NCBI RefSeq assembly: GCF_001650915.1 | Contig: NZ_LXYO01000034.1 | Location: 62,001 to 126,000 of the forward strand | DNA: 64,000 nucleotides | Source: Marinobacter sp. EhC06 | GTDB taxonomy: Bacteria; Pseudomonadota; Gammaproteobacteria; Pseudomonadales; Oleiphilaceae | Direction: 5' to 3' | Part shown: positions 54,197 through 63,686 of the stretch, piece by piece | How the letters are laid out: every line of letters starts with the position of its first letter | Numbering within the stretch: the stretch's first letter is position 1 | Program-made: the position numbers and the translations under genes | Notes under the pieces: model-generated | The model's input: the letters and a program-made list of their open reading frames with translations, nothing else | Databases searched by the model: none | Told to the model about the DNA's origin: nothing

Positions 54197-55627
54197 ATGG
54201 AACTTGATCCTCTTATCCTATCGCGAATCCAGTTCGCGTTTGTGGTGTCATTTCACGCCATTTTTCCGGTGTTTACCATCGGCCTTGCTTCCTACATCGC
54301 GGTACTTGAAGGCCTCGCTTTTAAAACCGAGAATCCGTTGTGGGTGAAGCTTTCTGCCTTCTGGACCAAGGTGTTTGCCGTGGTGTTCGGTATGGGGGTG
54401 GTGTCGGGCATTGTGATGTCGTTCCAGTTCGGCACCAACTGGAGTAACTTCGCCCAGGCCTCCGCCAACTTCCTTGGCCCTATCCTGAGTTATGAGGTGG
54501 TCACGGCGTTTTTCCTGGAGGCGGCTTTCCTCGGGGTGCTGCTGTTCGGTCGGGATAAGGTTCCGGCCGGGGTTCACCTGTTCGCCGCCATCATGGTTGC
54601 TACGGGCACCTTCATCTCGTCATTCTGGATTCTGTCGGCCAACAGCTGGATGCAGACTCCGGCGGGCACCGAACTTCGCGACGGCGTGTTCTACGTAACC
54701 TCCTGGAGCGAGGCGATCTTTAACCCCTCCTTCCCCTATCGATTCGCCCATATGGCACTGGCCTCCTTCCTGACCGGTGGCTTTGTGGTGGCCGGTGTGA
54801 GTGCCTGGTATCTGCTGCTGGGTCGCGAGGTTGAGGCGAACAAGAAAGCGCTGTCCATGTGCCTGTGGCTGCTCCTGTTCATTGCCCCCGCCCAGGCGGT
54901 ACTGGGGGATTTCCACGGCCTGAACACTCTGGAGCATCAGCCGACCAAAGTAGCGGCGATGGAAGGCAACTGGGAAACCTCCCGCAATGTGCCGTTGCTG
55001 CTGTTTGCCATTCCCGATCAGGAGAACCAGCGGAACCTTTACGAGGTTGGTATTCCCAGCCTGGCCAGTTTCATTCTCACCCATGAATGGGACGGTGAGG
55101 TGCCGGGCGTAAGCGCGGTGCCTGTTGACGAGCAGCCACCGGTGGCGATCGTGTTCTGGTCGTTCCGGGTCATGGTAGGTATTGGCCTGCTGATGATTGC
55201 TTTCGCGGTTACCGGCCTGGTTCTGCGTGCCGGCGGTCGTTACTGGCGCACCAGCTGGTTCCTGCAGGGCATGCGCTTCATGAGTATTGCGCCCTTCTTT
55301 GCGGTACTGACCGGCTGGTTCGTAACCGAGGTGGGGCGGGCGCCGTGGCTGGTCTACGGGCAGATGACTCAGGCAGAGGCCCTGACCCCGTCACTGACCG
55401 GCGGTATGGCGCTATTCACCCTCATCGGCTATATCGTTGTGTACGCTCTGGTGTTCTCTGCCGGCGTGTATTACCTGATGCGGGTGCTGTATGTGGGTCT
55501 CGAAGACCGGGATGAAGACGAGCATGAAGCCGAGCGGCCGAAACGTCCCTTCTCCGCTGCACACGTGCCTTTTGAGATTGATGAAGACGAGCATCACGGT
55601 AAACCGGCCAGCCAGGGAGGTCACTGA
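54197..55627 (+). CDS. cydA: Cytochrome bd oxidase subunit I (CioA type)
   Basis: Inner-membrane quinol oxidase subunit of 476 residues that carries haems b558, b595 and d. Haem-ligand candidates are His20 (FVVSFHAIF) and the His in YRFAHMALAS. The quinol-site region has a short Q-loop, and GRAPWLVYGQMTQAEALTP is characteristic of the cyanide-insensitive CIO branch. The C-terminal tail is acidic and His-rich. GGAGG lies upstream of ATG 54197. First gene of cydABDC. Confidence 0.95.
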   Translation: MELDPLILSRIQFAFVVSFHAIFPVFTIGLASYIAVLEGLAFKTENPLWVKLSAFWTKVFAVVFGMGVVSGIVMSFQFGTNWSNFAQASANFLGPILSYEVVTAFFLEAAFLGVLLFGRDKVPAGVHLFAAIMVATGTFISSFWILSANSWMQTPAGTELRDGVFYVTSWSEAIFNPSFPYRFAHMALASFLTGGFVVAGVSAWYLLLGREVEANKKALSMCLWLLLFIAPAQAVLGDFHGLNTLEHQPTKVAAMEGNWETSRNVPLLLFAIPDQENQRNLYEVGIPSLASFILTHEWDGEVPGVSAVPVDEQPPVAIVFWSFRVMVGIGLLMIAFAVTGLVLRAGGRYWRTSWFLQGMRFMSIAPFFAVLTGWFVTEVGRAPWLVYGQMTQAEALTPSLTGGMALFTLIGYIVVYALVFSAGVYYLMRVLYVGLEDRDEDEHEAERPKRPFSAAHVPFEIDEDEHHGKPASQGGH

Positions 55628-55629
55628 TT

Positions 55630-56631
55630 ATGGAACTGTTTGATCTGCCCCTTATCTGGGCATTCATTATTGGCTTCGGCATCATCATGTACGTGCTGAT
55701 GGATGGCTTCGACCTGGGCGTGGGGATTCTCTTCCCCTTCGCGCCGAACGAGGAAGCCCGGGACACCATGATGAACTCGGTGGCCCCGGTATGGGACGGC
55801 AACGAAACCTGGCTGGTGCTGGGTGGTGCGGGTCTTCTGGCGGCCTTCCCTATGGTGTATTCCATCTTCCTGCCGGCGCTCTATATTGGTGTCTTCCTGC
55901 TGCTGGCCGGGCTGATTTTCAGGGGCGTGGCGTTCGAGTTCCGGTTCAAGGCCCGGACGTCCCGTTACCTCTGGAACTGGGCGTTTGCCGGCGGTTCTAC
56001 TGTCGCTTCCTTTGCCCAGGGCGCTGTGGTTGGGGCCTATATCCAGGGCTTTGAAACCGCCAACGGCGTATACGTGGGCGGCGCCCTGGACTGGCTCACG
56101 CCGTTCACCGTGCTTACTGGCCTGGGCATGCTGGCTGGCTATGCCCTGCTGGGTTCCACCTGGCTGATCATGAAAACGGAGGGGTACCTGCAGCAGTGGG
56201 CCTACAAGATCACCCTGCCATTGCTCCTGGCGGTTCTTGTGGTCTTTGGCATCATCGGTGTCTGGACGCCCTTCGTGGATGAAATGGTTCGTGAGCGCTG
56301 GTTCTCCAACCTGAGCATTATCTGGATTCTGCCGGTTCTGACGTTGCTTTGCGCTATCCAGATTTACCGTTCGGTTCGTGATCGCAAAGACGGCATGCCG
56401 TTCGTGGCCACCATGGGGCTGTTTATCACCACCTATCTGGGCCTGGTGGTCAGCCGCTGGCCCTATGTGGTTCCGCCGGAATACACCCTGTGGGAAGCGG
56501 CGTCTGCCTATGAATCCCAGCTGTTCCTGCTGTTGGGCCTACTGTTCGTGATTCCCATCGTGCTGGTGTACACCGCCTGGACCTACTGGGTGTTCCGCGG
56601 CAAGGTCCGCGCGGGCGAGGGATACCACTAA
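55630..56631 (+). CDS. cydB: Cytochrome bd oxidase subunit II (CioB type)
   Basis: A 333-residue membrane subunit that pairs with CydA. It has DLPLIWAFIIGFGIIMYVLMDGFDLGVG at the N-terminus (given as adjoining segments), NSVAPVWDGNETWLVLGG, FRGVAFEFRFKA and the C-terminal LVVSRWPYVVPPEYT region, over about eight to nine helices. Two bases separate it from cydA. No CydX-like small subunit was found after it; cydD follows directly. Confidence 0.95.
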   Translation: MELFDLPLIWAFIIGFGIIMYVLMDGFDLGVGILFPFAPNEEARDTMMNSVAPVWDGNETWLVLGGAGLLAAFPMVYSIFLPALYIGVFLLLAGLIFRGVAFEFRFKARTSRYLWNWAFAGGSTVASFAQGAVVGAYIQGFETANGVYVGGALDWLTPFTVLTGLGMLAGYALLGSTWLIMKTEGYLQQWAYKITLPLLLAVLVVFGIIGVWTPFVDEMVRERWFSNLSIIWILPVLTLLCAIQIYRSVRDRKDGMPFVATMGLFITTYLGLVVSRWPYVVPPEYTLWEAASAYESQLFLLLGLLFVIPIVLVYTAWTYWVFRGKVRAGEGYH

Positions 56632-58344
56632 GTGGTGGAGCCACAGGCCAAGGGTGGCGGGGAGAGTGCCTCCGCCACCGATCAGAAAGCCGTTAAGGGA
56701 TGGCTTGCAGATCTGGCCCGTGGTAGCCGCCTGTGGATTCGCGGCACTGTGGTTGCCGGCACCGTTGCCGGCATTGCCACCATCATTCAGATGGTGCTGT
56801 TGGCCCGGATTATCCATCTGGGTGTGATTGACGAGGTCCAGGTTGCGGACCTCACTCCCCTCTTTCTCGGCCTGATTCTGGCGCTGGCTGTTCGAGCACT
56901 GGGCCAGGGTTTTCAGACCCGGTTTGCGGCCCGTTGCAGCGAACAGGTTCGCCGGGATGCCCGGCGTCAGCTCCATAAGCATTGGCAGGCCACAGGTCCG
57001 GTGGAACTGGGTCAGTCCTCCGCCGGCACGCTTGCCCGGGAGTGGATTGACCACGTGGAAGCCTTGCACGGTTATTTCGCCCGGTTCCTGCCACAGATGA
57101 CCCTGTCGATGATTGTGCCGCTTCTGATCCTCGCCCTGGTGTTCTGGCTGGACTGGTTGGCCGGCATCTTTCTTTTGCTTTCCGCACCGCTGATTCCGCT
57201 GTTCATGGCCCTGGTGGGCATGGGCGCGGAGAAACTGAACCAGCAGCACTTTGAAACCATCAGCCGGCTTTCCGGGCAGTTCCTGGACAAGGTTCGCGGC
57301 CTGACCACGCTGCAACTGTTCGGCCAGACGGCCGGAGCAGCCGAACTTATTCGCAAACGCTCGGATCACTACCGGCGCATTACCATGAAAACGCTACGGG
57401 TGGCTTTTCTGTCTTCGGCGGTTCTGGAGTTCTTCGCCTCGGTGGCCATAGCCGTTATCGCCATCTACATCGGGTTTGGTCTGCTTGGGTATATCACCTA
57501 CGGCCCTTCTGAAGATCTGACCCTGTTTTCCGGGCTGCTGATTCTTTTGCTGGCCCCGGAGTTTTTCCAGCCGTTGCGAACACTCTCCCAGCATTACCAC
57601 GATCGTGCCGCAGCCATGGGCGCAGGCACCGAGATCCTCGAGCGACTGGAAACCCGGGTGAACCTGGAGACCACACCCGAAATGGCCCCTGTAGAGGGTG
57701 CGCAGGACCGTATTGAGCTGCGTTCTGTCTGTAAAAGCTTCCGGTCTGATCAACCGGTTCTGCGGGACCTCACACTAACCATCCGACAAGGCGAAGTGAT
57801 TGCCCTGACCGGCCCCTCCGGCGGCGGCAAATCCACCCTGCTCCATCTGTTGGCGGGCTTTCTGGCGCCGGACACCGGAGAAATTCATTTGTTCGGTGAA
57901 GCACCGGGCAGTTTCCGGTTTGGCTGGCTGGGGCAGAAAGGGTTTCTGGTTCAGGGAACCTGGGCCGATAACCTCAGACTGACCACTCCCGATGCCTCTG
58001 ATATTGCCATCGAAACCGCCCTGCGCAATGTCGGCCTTGGTTCCCTGCTCGACAGTCGCAAACAGGGTATTTACAGCCCTGTATCGGAGGAGGGCCAGGG
58101 GCTCTCCGGTGGCCAGGCCCGGCGGCTGAGTCTGGCCCGTATCTTTCTGGCGGATTACGACCTCATCCTGCTGGATGAGCCCACCGCCGGCCTGGACAGC
58201 GACAGTGAAGTGTTCGTACTGGAGGCACTGCATAAACTGGCGGTGGCCGGCAAAACCCTGATTTTCTCGACGCACCACCAGGCCTTGCTGACCCTGGCAA
58301 ACCGAGTGCTGCTGGTTTCCGGCGGGGAGGTGCGGGATGCGTGA
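56632..58344 (+). CDS. cydD: ABC exporter CydD, cytochrome bd assembly
   Basis: A 570-residue half-transporter with an N-terminal six-helix domain and a C-terminal ATPase (Walker A TGPSGGGKSTL, signature LSGGQARRLSLAR, Walker B LILLDEPTAGLD). With CydC it exports cysteine/glutathione or haem-related reductant needed to assemble bd oxidase. It starts at GTG 56632 or 56635, right after the cydB stop. Its end overlaps cydC by 8 bp. Confidence 0.93.
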   Translation: MVEPQAKGGGESASATDQKAVKGWLADLARGSRLWIRGTVVAGTVAGIATIIQMVLLARIIHLGVIDEVQVADLTPLFLGLILALAVRALGQGFQTRFAARCSEQVRRDARRQLHKHWQATGPVELGQSSAGTLAREWIDHVEALHGYFARFLPQMTLSMIVPLLILALVFWLDWLAGIFLLLSAPLIPLFMALVGMGAEKLNQQHFETISRLSGQFLDKVRGLTTLQLFGQTAGAAELIRKRSDHYRRITMKTLRVAFLSSAVLEFFASVAIAVIAIYIGFGLLGYITYGPSEDLTLFSGLLILLLAPEFFQPLRTLSQHYHDRAAAMGAGTEILERLETRVNLETTPEMAPVEGAQDRIELRSVCKSFRSDQPVLRDLTLTIRQGEVIALTGPSGGGKSTLLHLLAGFLAPDTGEIHLFGEAPGSFRFGWLGQKGFLVQGTWADNLRLTTPDASDIAIETALRNVGLGSLLDSRKQGIYSPVSEEGQGLSGGQARRLSLARIFLADYDLILLDEPTAGLDSDSEVFVLEALHKLAVAGKTLIFSTHHQALLTLANRVLLVSGGEVRDA

Positions 58345-59953
58345 CCTGAAGCCCTGGCTGGACCTGATCTTCAAGCGCCCGGGTCGCCTGGTTGTGGGCG
58401 GCTTCCTGATTTTCGCCACCCTGCTCTCCGGCATTGGCCTGTTGGCGGTTTCGGGCTGGTTTATAACCGAAACCGCGCTGGTCGGCCTGTTGTTGGCTGC
58501 GGGCGTGGCGGCGACCATAAACCTCTACGTGCCCGGCGGCGCCATCCGGTTTTTTGCCGTTTCCCGCACGGTGTTCCGGTATCTGGAGCGGGTCTACAAC
58601 CACGATACGGTTCTTAGGTTGCTGACAGATATTCGCGTGGCTCTGTTCCAGCGCCTCTCTCGCGCCAGCCGCGTTCGCCGTGGGGAGCTAAGCGGCGCCC
58701 AGTGGCTGTCCCGGCTCACCAGCGATGTGGATGCACTGGACACCCTGTACCTACGTTTAATCGCGCCCACCGCCCTTGCAGGCCTGGTAACGCTATTGGT
58801 GGTGATTCTGGCTGCGGTTCTCTTCGATATAGGCACGGCGTTGCTGGTGGGACTGTTGCTGATCATTGCCCTGGTGATCGCCACCGTCGGGGTTTACCTG
58901 AGAACCTGGCGTCTGGCCGCCCGGCAAAGCGACCGGCAGGAAGAACTGAGAACGGCGGTGATCGAACACATCGAAGGTTTCTCCGAACTGACTGCCGCCG
59001 GGCGTACCGGTAAACATGCCGCCTGGCTAATGCGCCAGGCCCATCAGGTTACGTCAGAGCAGGCGAAGGCCGACACCCGTTTAGGCTGGCATCTGGCCGG
59101 CTCCCATCTGTTCGTCAACCTTTCTGCGGTGCTGGCACTCTGGGCCGGGTTTGCCCTGTTCCAGTCGGGCTCGGTTTCCGGCCCGGTGCTTGTGTTGTTG
59201 CCCATTGCACTGCTCGGCCTGGCCGAGGTCTATGCCATGCTGCCGGATGCCTTTGGCAAGTTGGGAGCAACGGTCGCTTCCGCTGGGCGATTGAACCGGG
59301 ATTGTCGTGAGGAGGAACAAAACACCGCGACCTCCAGTTCCGAATTACCACCAAAAACCGCGCTTCTGGCAGAAAATATTGCGGTAAAACACGATGGTTA
59401 CGCGCCTCTATTCACGCGTTTCAATCTAAGGATCGACGACGGGGAGCGCATTGGTATTCTCGGTCATTCCGGCAGCGGCAAGTCCTCACTGGCGGATGTA
59501 CTCGCCGGCCTGTTGCCCACTGCCCAGGGCAGCCTGGCGCGCAGGGATTGCGTCTACCTGACCCAGAAAACCGTGTTGTTCGAGGACACCCTTCGCGCCA
59601 ATCTGTTGCTGGGATCGCCTGAGGCCTCGGACACCGAACTCTGGAGCATTCTGGAGCACATGGAACTGGCCGAGCGCTTCGCCACGGAACCGGATCAGCT
59701 CGATACCTGGCTGGGCAGTGCCGGCAGCCGACTCTCCGGCGGTGAAGCCCGGCGTGTGGCCCTGGCGCGGGTGCTTCTTAACCCTGCCTCGCTGGTGATA
59801 CTGGACGAGCCCTTTACCGGCCTGGATGCCGAAACCCGGGCGCGGGTTTCAAAAAGGATGGAAACACTTCTGGAAGGAAAAACCGTGGTTAGCCTGGCAC
59901 ACGGGCCGGATGCCCTTCCGGGCACCAACCGTGTGATTTACCTGAGCGGTTAG
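58337..59953 (+). CDS. cydC: ABC exporter CydC, cytochrome bd assembly
   Basis: The partner of CydD, 538 residues. An N-terminal transmembrane domain contains FAVSRTVFRYLERVYNHD, typical of CydC. The ATPase has Walker A LGHSGSGKSSL, signature LSGGEARRVALAR and Walker B LVILDEPFTGLD. Last gene of the cydABDC operon. Its stop overlaps the stop of the convergent oxidoreductase by three to four bases. Confidence 0.93.
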   Translation: MRDLKPWLDLIFKRPGRLVVGGFLIFATLLSGIGLLAVSGWFITETALVGLLLAAGVAATINLYVPGGAIRFFAVSRTVFRYLERVYNHDTVLRLLTDIRVALFQRLSRASRVRRGELSGAQWLSRLTSDVDALDTLYLRLIAPTALAGLVTLLVVILAAVLFDIGTALLVGLLLIIALVIATVGVYLRTWRLAARQSDRQEELRTAVIEHIEGFSELTAAGRTGKHAAWLMRQAHQVTSEQAKADTRLGWHLAGSHLFVNLSAVLALWAGFALFQSGSVSGPVLVLLPIALLGLAEVYAMLPDAFGKLGATVASAGRLNRDCREEEQNTATSSSELPPKTALLAENIAVKHDGYAPLFTRFNLRIDDGERIGILGHSGSGKSSLADVLAGLLPTAQGSLARRDCVYLTQKTVLFEDTLRANLLLGSPEASDTELWSILEHMELAERFATEPDQLDTWLGSAGSRLSGGEARRVALARVLLNPASLVILDEPFTGLDAETRARVSKRMETLLEGKTVVSLAHGPDALPGTNRVIYLSG

Positions 59954-61191
59954 CGGGTTTCCAGAACCTCGAAGGTCAGGCCCGCCTTGCTGGTGAGCCG
60001 GTCCATCAGCTTGCCGTCCAGCAATGAGGATGGTGTCCAGAACCCACCCGGCTGATCCGCCGGAATATCGAATGCCAGGCACATGCCCGCTTCTCCCAGC
60101 ATCTTGCCGGTGGAACCGTAGCCCGGATCCTGATCGCCGGTCACCTTGGTGATGATGGTTTTGCCATCTTCCGTGCGGCCAACGAAACGAAGATCATAGA
60201 ATCCGGCTTTCTGGGCTTCAGGGCTGGGGCCTTCGCCCGGCTTGGGTACAAACTTCTCAACCAGCCATCGAGTCGGTTTGATGGCCGAGGCGGTAAAGAA
60301 CGCTGCGAGGCCGCCGGTGATAGCGTACGCTGCCAGGCGGCCCTTGGTACCCCGGCCGGTCATCATGGCTTCGTCGTAGGTAAACTCCTGGCCATAACGA
60401 GCGTTCTGCAAGGCGTTGGAGCGATGCACCACCCGCGTATTGATGGCACCCATTACGAACGGCGCCAGCCATGCGTTGAAGGTTTTGTCGAACTCTGCAC
60501 CCTTGAGGCTGGGCTGACGGGTTTTGGAGCGATGCTCCGGCGGGCAAATCGAAAACGGATTGGCCAGCTCTTTCCGCAGTTTGGGGTCCGCCGCTGCTTC
60601 CTTCGCCACGTTCATCATGGAGGCTACGGTGCCGCCCGAGAATTCGCCCTTGGCTGTTTTCACCCGCATGCGAACATCCCGGCATGGCGCACCGAAGGTC
60701 TGCTCTGCCTGGTTCTGCAGGAACCACACCCCCATATCAGAGGGAATCGAGTCAAAGCCGCAGCAGTGAACAATCCGCGCGCCGGAGGATTTGGCTTCCT
60801 CCTCGTAGCGTTCCACCATCTTGCGGATCCACTGCACTTCGCCAGTCAGGTCGCAGTAGTCCGTGCCACTGCGCACGCACGCCTGCACCAGCGGCTCACC
60901 GTACAAGGCGTAGGGGCCGACGGTGGAAATAATGACCCGGGTTTGCTCGCACATGGCCTTCAGAGCGTCTTCATCGGACGCATCAGCCAGAATCACCGGA
61001 ACAGCGTTGGCCTTGTCGCCAAGTTCGCCCTTCAGGGTATTGAGCTTGCTCTCGGAGCGACCGGCAATCGCCCATCTCACCGATTGACCCACTCCGTAGG
61101 TTTCCAGCAAGTAGCGGGTAAGAATCTGGCCAACGAAACTGGTGGCACCGAACACCACCAGATCATAGGCCGTTTCAGCGGATTTGGTCAT
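59950..61191 (-). CDS. Saccharopine dehydrogenase-like oxidoreductase
   Basis: A 413-residue Rossmann-fold protein of the saccharopine dehydrogenase/trans-acting enoyl reductase type. The nucleotide-binding start is DLVVFGATSFVGQILTRYLL. AIAGRSESKLNTL, VISTVGPYALYGEPLVQAC, YCDLTGEVQWI and HCCGFDSIPSDMG follow, all typical of the family. A hydrophobic patch (GLAAFFTASAIK) may contact membrane. The true substrate is not known; lysine metabolism is not implied. Confidence 0.87.
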   Translation of the reverse strand: MTKSAETAYDLVVFGATSFVGQILTRYLLETYGVGQSVRWAIAGRSESKLNTLKGELGDKANAVPVILADASDEDALKAMCEQTRVIISTVGPYALYGEPLVQACVRSGTDYCDLTGEVQWIRKMVERYEEEAKSSGARIVHCCGFDSIPSDMGVWFLQNQAEQTFGAPCRDVRMRVKTAKGEFSGGTVASMMNVAKEAAADPKLRKELANPFSICPPEHRSKTRQPSLKGAEFDKTFNAWLAPFVMGAINTRVVHRSNALQNARYGQEFTYDEAMMTGRGTKGRLAAYAITGGLAAFFTASAIKPTRWLVEKFVPKPGEGPSPEAQKAGFYDLRFVGRTEDGKTIITKVTGDQDPGYGSTGKMLGEAGMCLAFDIPADQPGGFWTPSSLLDGKLMDRLTSKAGLTFEVLETR

Positions 61192-61258
61192 TGCTCTTCC
61201 TTAGTCAGCTGCATTGAAAACAAGTTGATAGAGAGTTTATTGGGTACTGGTTCGGAAT

Positions 61259-61675
61259 TTAGCGAGCTCCGACAGGCGCTTTCGCACCCATCAGGCGCAT
61301 GAATACGGCCACGCCCAGGCCCCAGAACCCGTTAAGAAGAAGTCCGCCTACCCAGGTCTGGGCAGACACATCGAGCCCTTTCAGGGGAAATACCACCAGC
61401 ATGGCGACTGCAGTGGGACCTACTGCCCCTACAATGACATGCCCCAGCCAGAACTTCACCCCCGCCAGGCGGCCGAGAATCAGCCAGAGCAACATGCCCC
61501 ACAGGCCACCAAAGAACGCCAGGGATACAACCTGCGGAACGCCGAGAGGTGGTACCGGAGACAGGTTAAACGGCGCTGCGGGCACAATACCGCCCAACCA
61601 GAAGAGTGCGAACAGGCCCTGATGAAACACCAGGGTCGCGAGAAAACCACTTGCAAACGCCTTGAACCAAACCAT
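61259..61675 (-). CDS. Hypothetical four-helix membrane protein
   Basis: A 138-residue protein with four hydrophobic helices: FASGFLATLVFHQGLFALFW, VSLAFFGGLWGMLLWLILG, IVGAVGPTAVAMLVVFPL and LLLNGFWGLGVAVFMRLMG. The family is not recognised with certainty. ATG 61675 is preferred over 61747 because AGAGGA lies seven bases upstream. It lies upstream of, and co-directional with, the saccharopine-dehydrogenase-like gene. Confidence 0.75.
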   Translation of the reverse strand: MVWFKAFASGFLATLVFHQGLFALFWLGGIVPAAPFNLSPVPPLGVPQVVSLAFFGGLWGMLLWLILGRLAGVKFWLGHVIVGAVGPTAVAMLVVFPLKGLDVSAQTWVGGLLLNGFWGLGVAVFMRLMGAKAPVGAR

Positions 61676-61882
61676 GAACAATCCTCTGTTGGTATGAATA
61701 GTTGGCCTTAACTCGTTGATTCTGCGTAGCTCATTCAACAACTGCAACCGATATTAACAGTTTTGAGCGCTCGTTCTACTTTCCTGGCCGCGCCCCCGAA
61801 TCCGTCGTCACGGCCAATCGTTTGTCACACTTCATAGGGCACACTGCAGGGCAGTGCACGAAACGACTTCCGGAGGTTCGAA

Positions 61883-62212
61883 TTGATCACCTTTTTGATG
61901 GTACTGAGCATGCTGCTTGTCCTGTTCAGCGGTTTTGTCGGCTGGCAGGTTCTTGAACAGCGTAAAGTGATCGCGCGAATGATGGAGAACGACGACATCG
62001 CAGATTCCGAGCAGGAACCGGAGCTGGTTATTACGCTTCGGGTGCTGAATCCGATTGCCCTGGCGAAGCGGGAATCACGCTCTGCCCGGGTGCTTGCCGA
62101 CAAACTGCCCGTCATGGTTCGCAAGATGGTGTATCAGGAAGTGATGAAAGAGCTTGAAGAAGAGATGACGGAGCGTGAAATAGACGTGGAAATGCAGATC
62201 GAGTATCGATAA
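61883..62212 (+). CDS. Hypothetical single-pass membrane protein
   Basis: A 109-residue protein with one N-terminal helix (FLMVLSMLLVLFSGFVGWQV) and an acidic cytoplasmic part. That part includes LVITLRVLNPIALAKRESRS and a coiled-coil-like acidic end (VYQEVMKELEEEMTERE). The start is TTG 61883, supported by CGGAGG six bases upstream. Not recognised. It probably forms an operon with the next gene, 37 bp away. Confidence 0.65.
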   Translation: MITFLMVLSMLLVLFSGFVGWQVLEQRKVIARMMENDDIADSEQEPELVITLRVLNPIALAKRESRSARVLADKLPVMVRKMVYQEVMKELEEEMTEREIDVEMQIEYR

Positions 62213-62249
62213 CTGGGGTATTCAAGATGAATGATGGAAGCGCACTGTC

Positions 62250-62723
62250 ATGATCACGACTGGCATCGTAATTCTGTTGTTGCTTCTGGCGTTCAGCGGG
62301 CTCTGCTTTGCCTACTGGCAGTTGCTGCTGTGCCGCCGTGAGGCCCGGATTCTGAACTCCCATCGGGTGGCGGCGCACAGCGCCATCCAGAAAAGCAGAA
62401 TGGACCTTCTTGAGGTTCGAAACCGTGCCCGATTACTGGAGGACTCCGTCTCAGGCGGTGCCAGCGCGGTGGAGAAACTCCACAAAGCGATCTCCAACAC
62501 CACCTTCGGGCTGATCGATCTGTTCTCGAAGGACGAAGAGTTCCGGCAGACGGCCCGTAAAGCAAGGGCCACCCATGATCAGACCAGTCAGCAGATCTAC
62601 CGAACCGTGCGCACCACCAACAAGGCACTGCATATTCTTGCTGACACCCTGATCATCGGGAAGGCTGAAAAACGGCTCGCTTCCCGCAAGCGCGGAAAAG
62701 CTGAGGGTTCTGACGGCGGTTAA
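62250..62723 (+). CDS. Hypothetical membrane-anchored helical protein
   Basis: A 157-residue protein with one N-terminal helix (IVILLLLLAFSGLCFAYWQL), then a long helical, probably coiled region (KSRMDLLEVRNRARLLEDSV, VEKLHKAISNTTFGLIDLF and IYRTVRTTNKALHILADTL). The tail is basic (RLASRKRGKAEG). Not recognised. The pairing with the previous small membrane protein suggests a membrane complex; the role is unknown. Confidence 0.65.
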   Translation: MITTGIVILLLLLAFSGLCFAYWQLLLCRREARILNSHRVAAHSAIQKSRMDLLEVRNRARLLEDSVSGGASAVEKLHKAISNTTFGLIDLFSKDEEFRQTARKARATHDQTSQQIYRTVRTTNKALHILADTLIIGKAEKRLASRKRGKAEGSDGG

Positions 62724-62736
62724 TAGACTTCGGCGG

Positions 62737-63597
62737 TCAGACCTTTTCCAGACGCTTCAGAACCACCTCGACGGTTACCTCCAGCGATTCGAGTGTCCCC
62801 GCCTTCTCAAGCCCTTCCTGGGTAGCCCGATAAAGGTGCGGTGTCATGGCTAGCAGATCGGCAATGCTGCCCTGGTCTGGAAGGTTCAGCGGGAAACGTA
62901 CCACGGTTGAATCCAGCTGCCGGAAACCTTCGGGGGCTGAGCTCTCAGCGTCTGCCGGCGACTTCAGCTCCGGATAAATGATCTCGCGCAGTTCCCGCAG
63001 ATGGTCCGCACCGGCATCCACCTGGATCACCTGCCCGCCGGGCTTGAGTACCCGTGCGAATTCGCTGTAAACCGGAAACCCGAACAGGCAAAGCACCAGA
63101 TCCAGCGATTCCGGCAGTACCGGCAGGTTGGCATTGCTGCCCACCACCCATCGGGTTTGTTTGTCCTGTTTTGCCGCAGCCAGGACTGCCCACTTCGAGA
63201 TATCGACGCCAATCATGGCAAGCTCTGTGTTGCCGGCCACGTTTGCAAGGTGCCGGAGGTAATAGCCTTCTCCGGAACCGGCGTCGAGCACCGAACCAAC
63301 TCCCCCATTCGGGAACGACTGGATTGCAAGATCGCTAACCGCCTCGGCGATCTTTGTGTAGAAGCCGGCACCCAGGAACCGTTGTCTGGCGGCGACCATT
63401 TCCTTGCTGTCACCCGGGTCCAGGGTACGCTTCTTCTGAACGGGCAACAGATGCACGTAACCTTGCCGGGCAACATCAAAGCTGTGTCCATTCTCACAGC
63501 GCCAGGTCTTTTCGCTGGGCGTAAGCGGGCAGCCGTCCAGTGGGCAAGCTAAGGCGTCAAACGGCATCGTGGTCATGGTTTGTGTATCCGGTTCCAA
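62737..63597 (-). CDS. rlmA: 23S rRNA (guanine-N1)-methyltransferase RlmA
   Basis: A 286-residue SAM enzyme that methylates G745 of 23S rRNA. An N-terminal zinc finger uses Cys18, Cys23, Cys34 and His38 (ACPLDGC...RCENGHSFD). It is followed by LLPVQKKRTLDPGDSKEMV, typical of the family, and a Rossmann domain with SVLDAGSGEGYYLRHL and LVLCLFGFPVYSEFARVLKPGG (two adjoining segments). ATG at 63597, 63576 or 63567 are possible starts. Confidence 0.9.
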   Translation of the reverse strand: MEPDTQTMTTMPFDALACPLDGCPLTPSEKTWRCENGHSFDVARQGYVHLLPVQKKRTLDPGDSKEMVAARQRFLGAGFYTKIAEAVSDLAIQSFPNGGVGSVLDAGSGEGYYLRHLANVAGNTELAMIGVDISKWAVLAAAKQDKQTRWVVGSNANLPVLPESLDLVLCLFGFPVYSEFARVLKPGGQVIQVDAGADHLRELREIIYPELKSPADAESSAPEGFRQLDSTVVRFPLNLPDQGSIADLLAMTPHLYRATQEGLEKAGTLESLEVTVEVVLKRLEKV

Positions 63598-63639
63598 AGT
63601 CGGGGTCGGGTATCATGGCAGGAATTTTGGTTCCACCCA

Positions 63640-63668
63640 AAACAAAAAGGCACCCGTAGGTGCCTTTT
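63640..63668 (-). terminator. Rho-independent terminator of etfA (bidirectional)
   Basis: AAAAGGCACC (63645-63654), loop CGTA, GGTGCCTTTT (63659-63668): a perfect 10-bp stem. On the minus strand it is followed by a T-rich run (TTTTTGTTTT) 19 bp after the etfA stop. The T tract on the plus side is shorter. Confidence 0.9.
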
Positions 63669-63686
63669 CTCAAGCCGGACAGAAAG

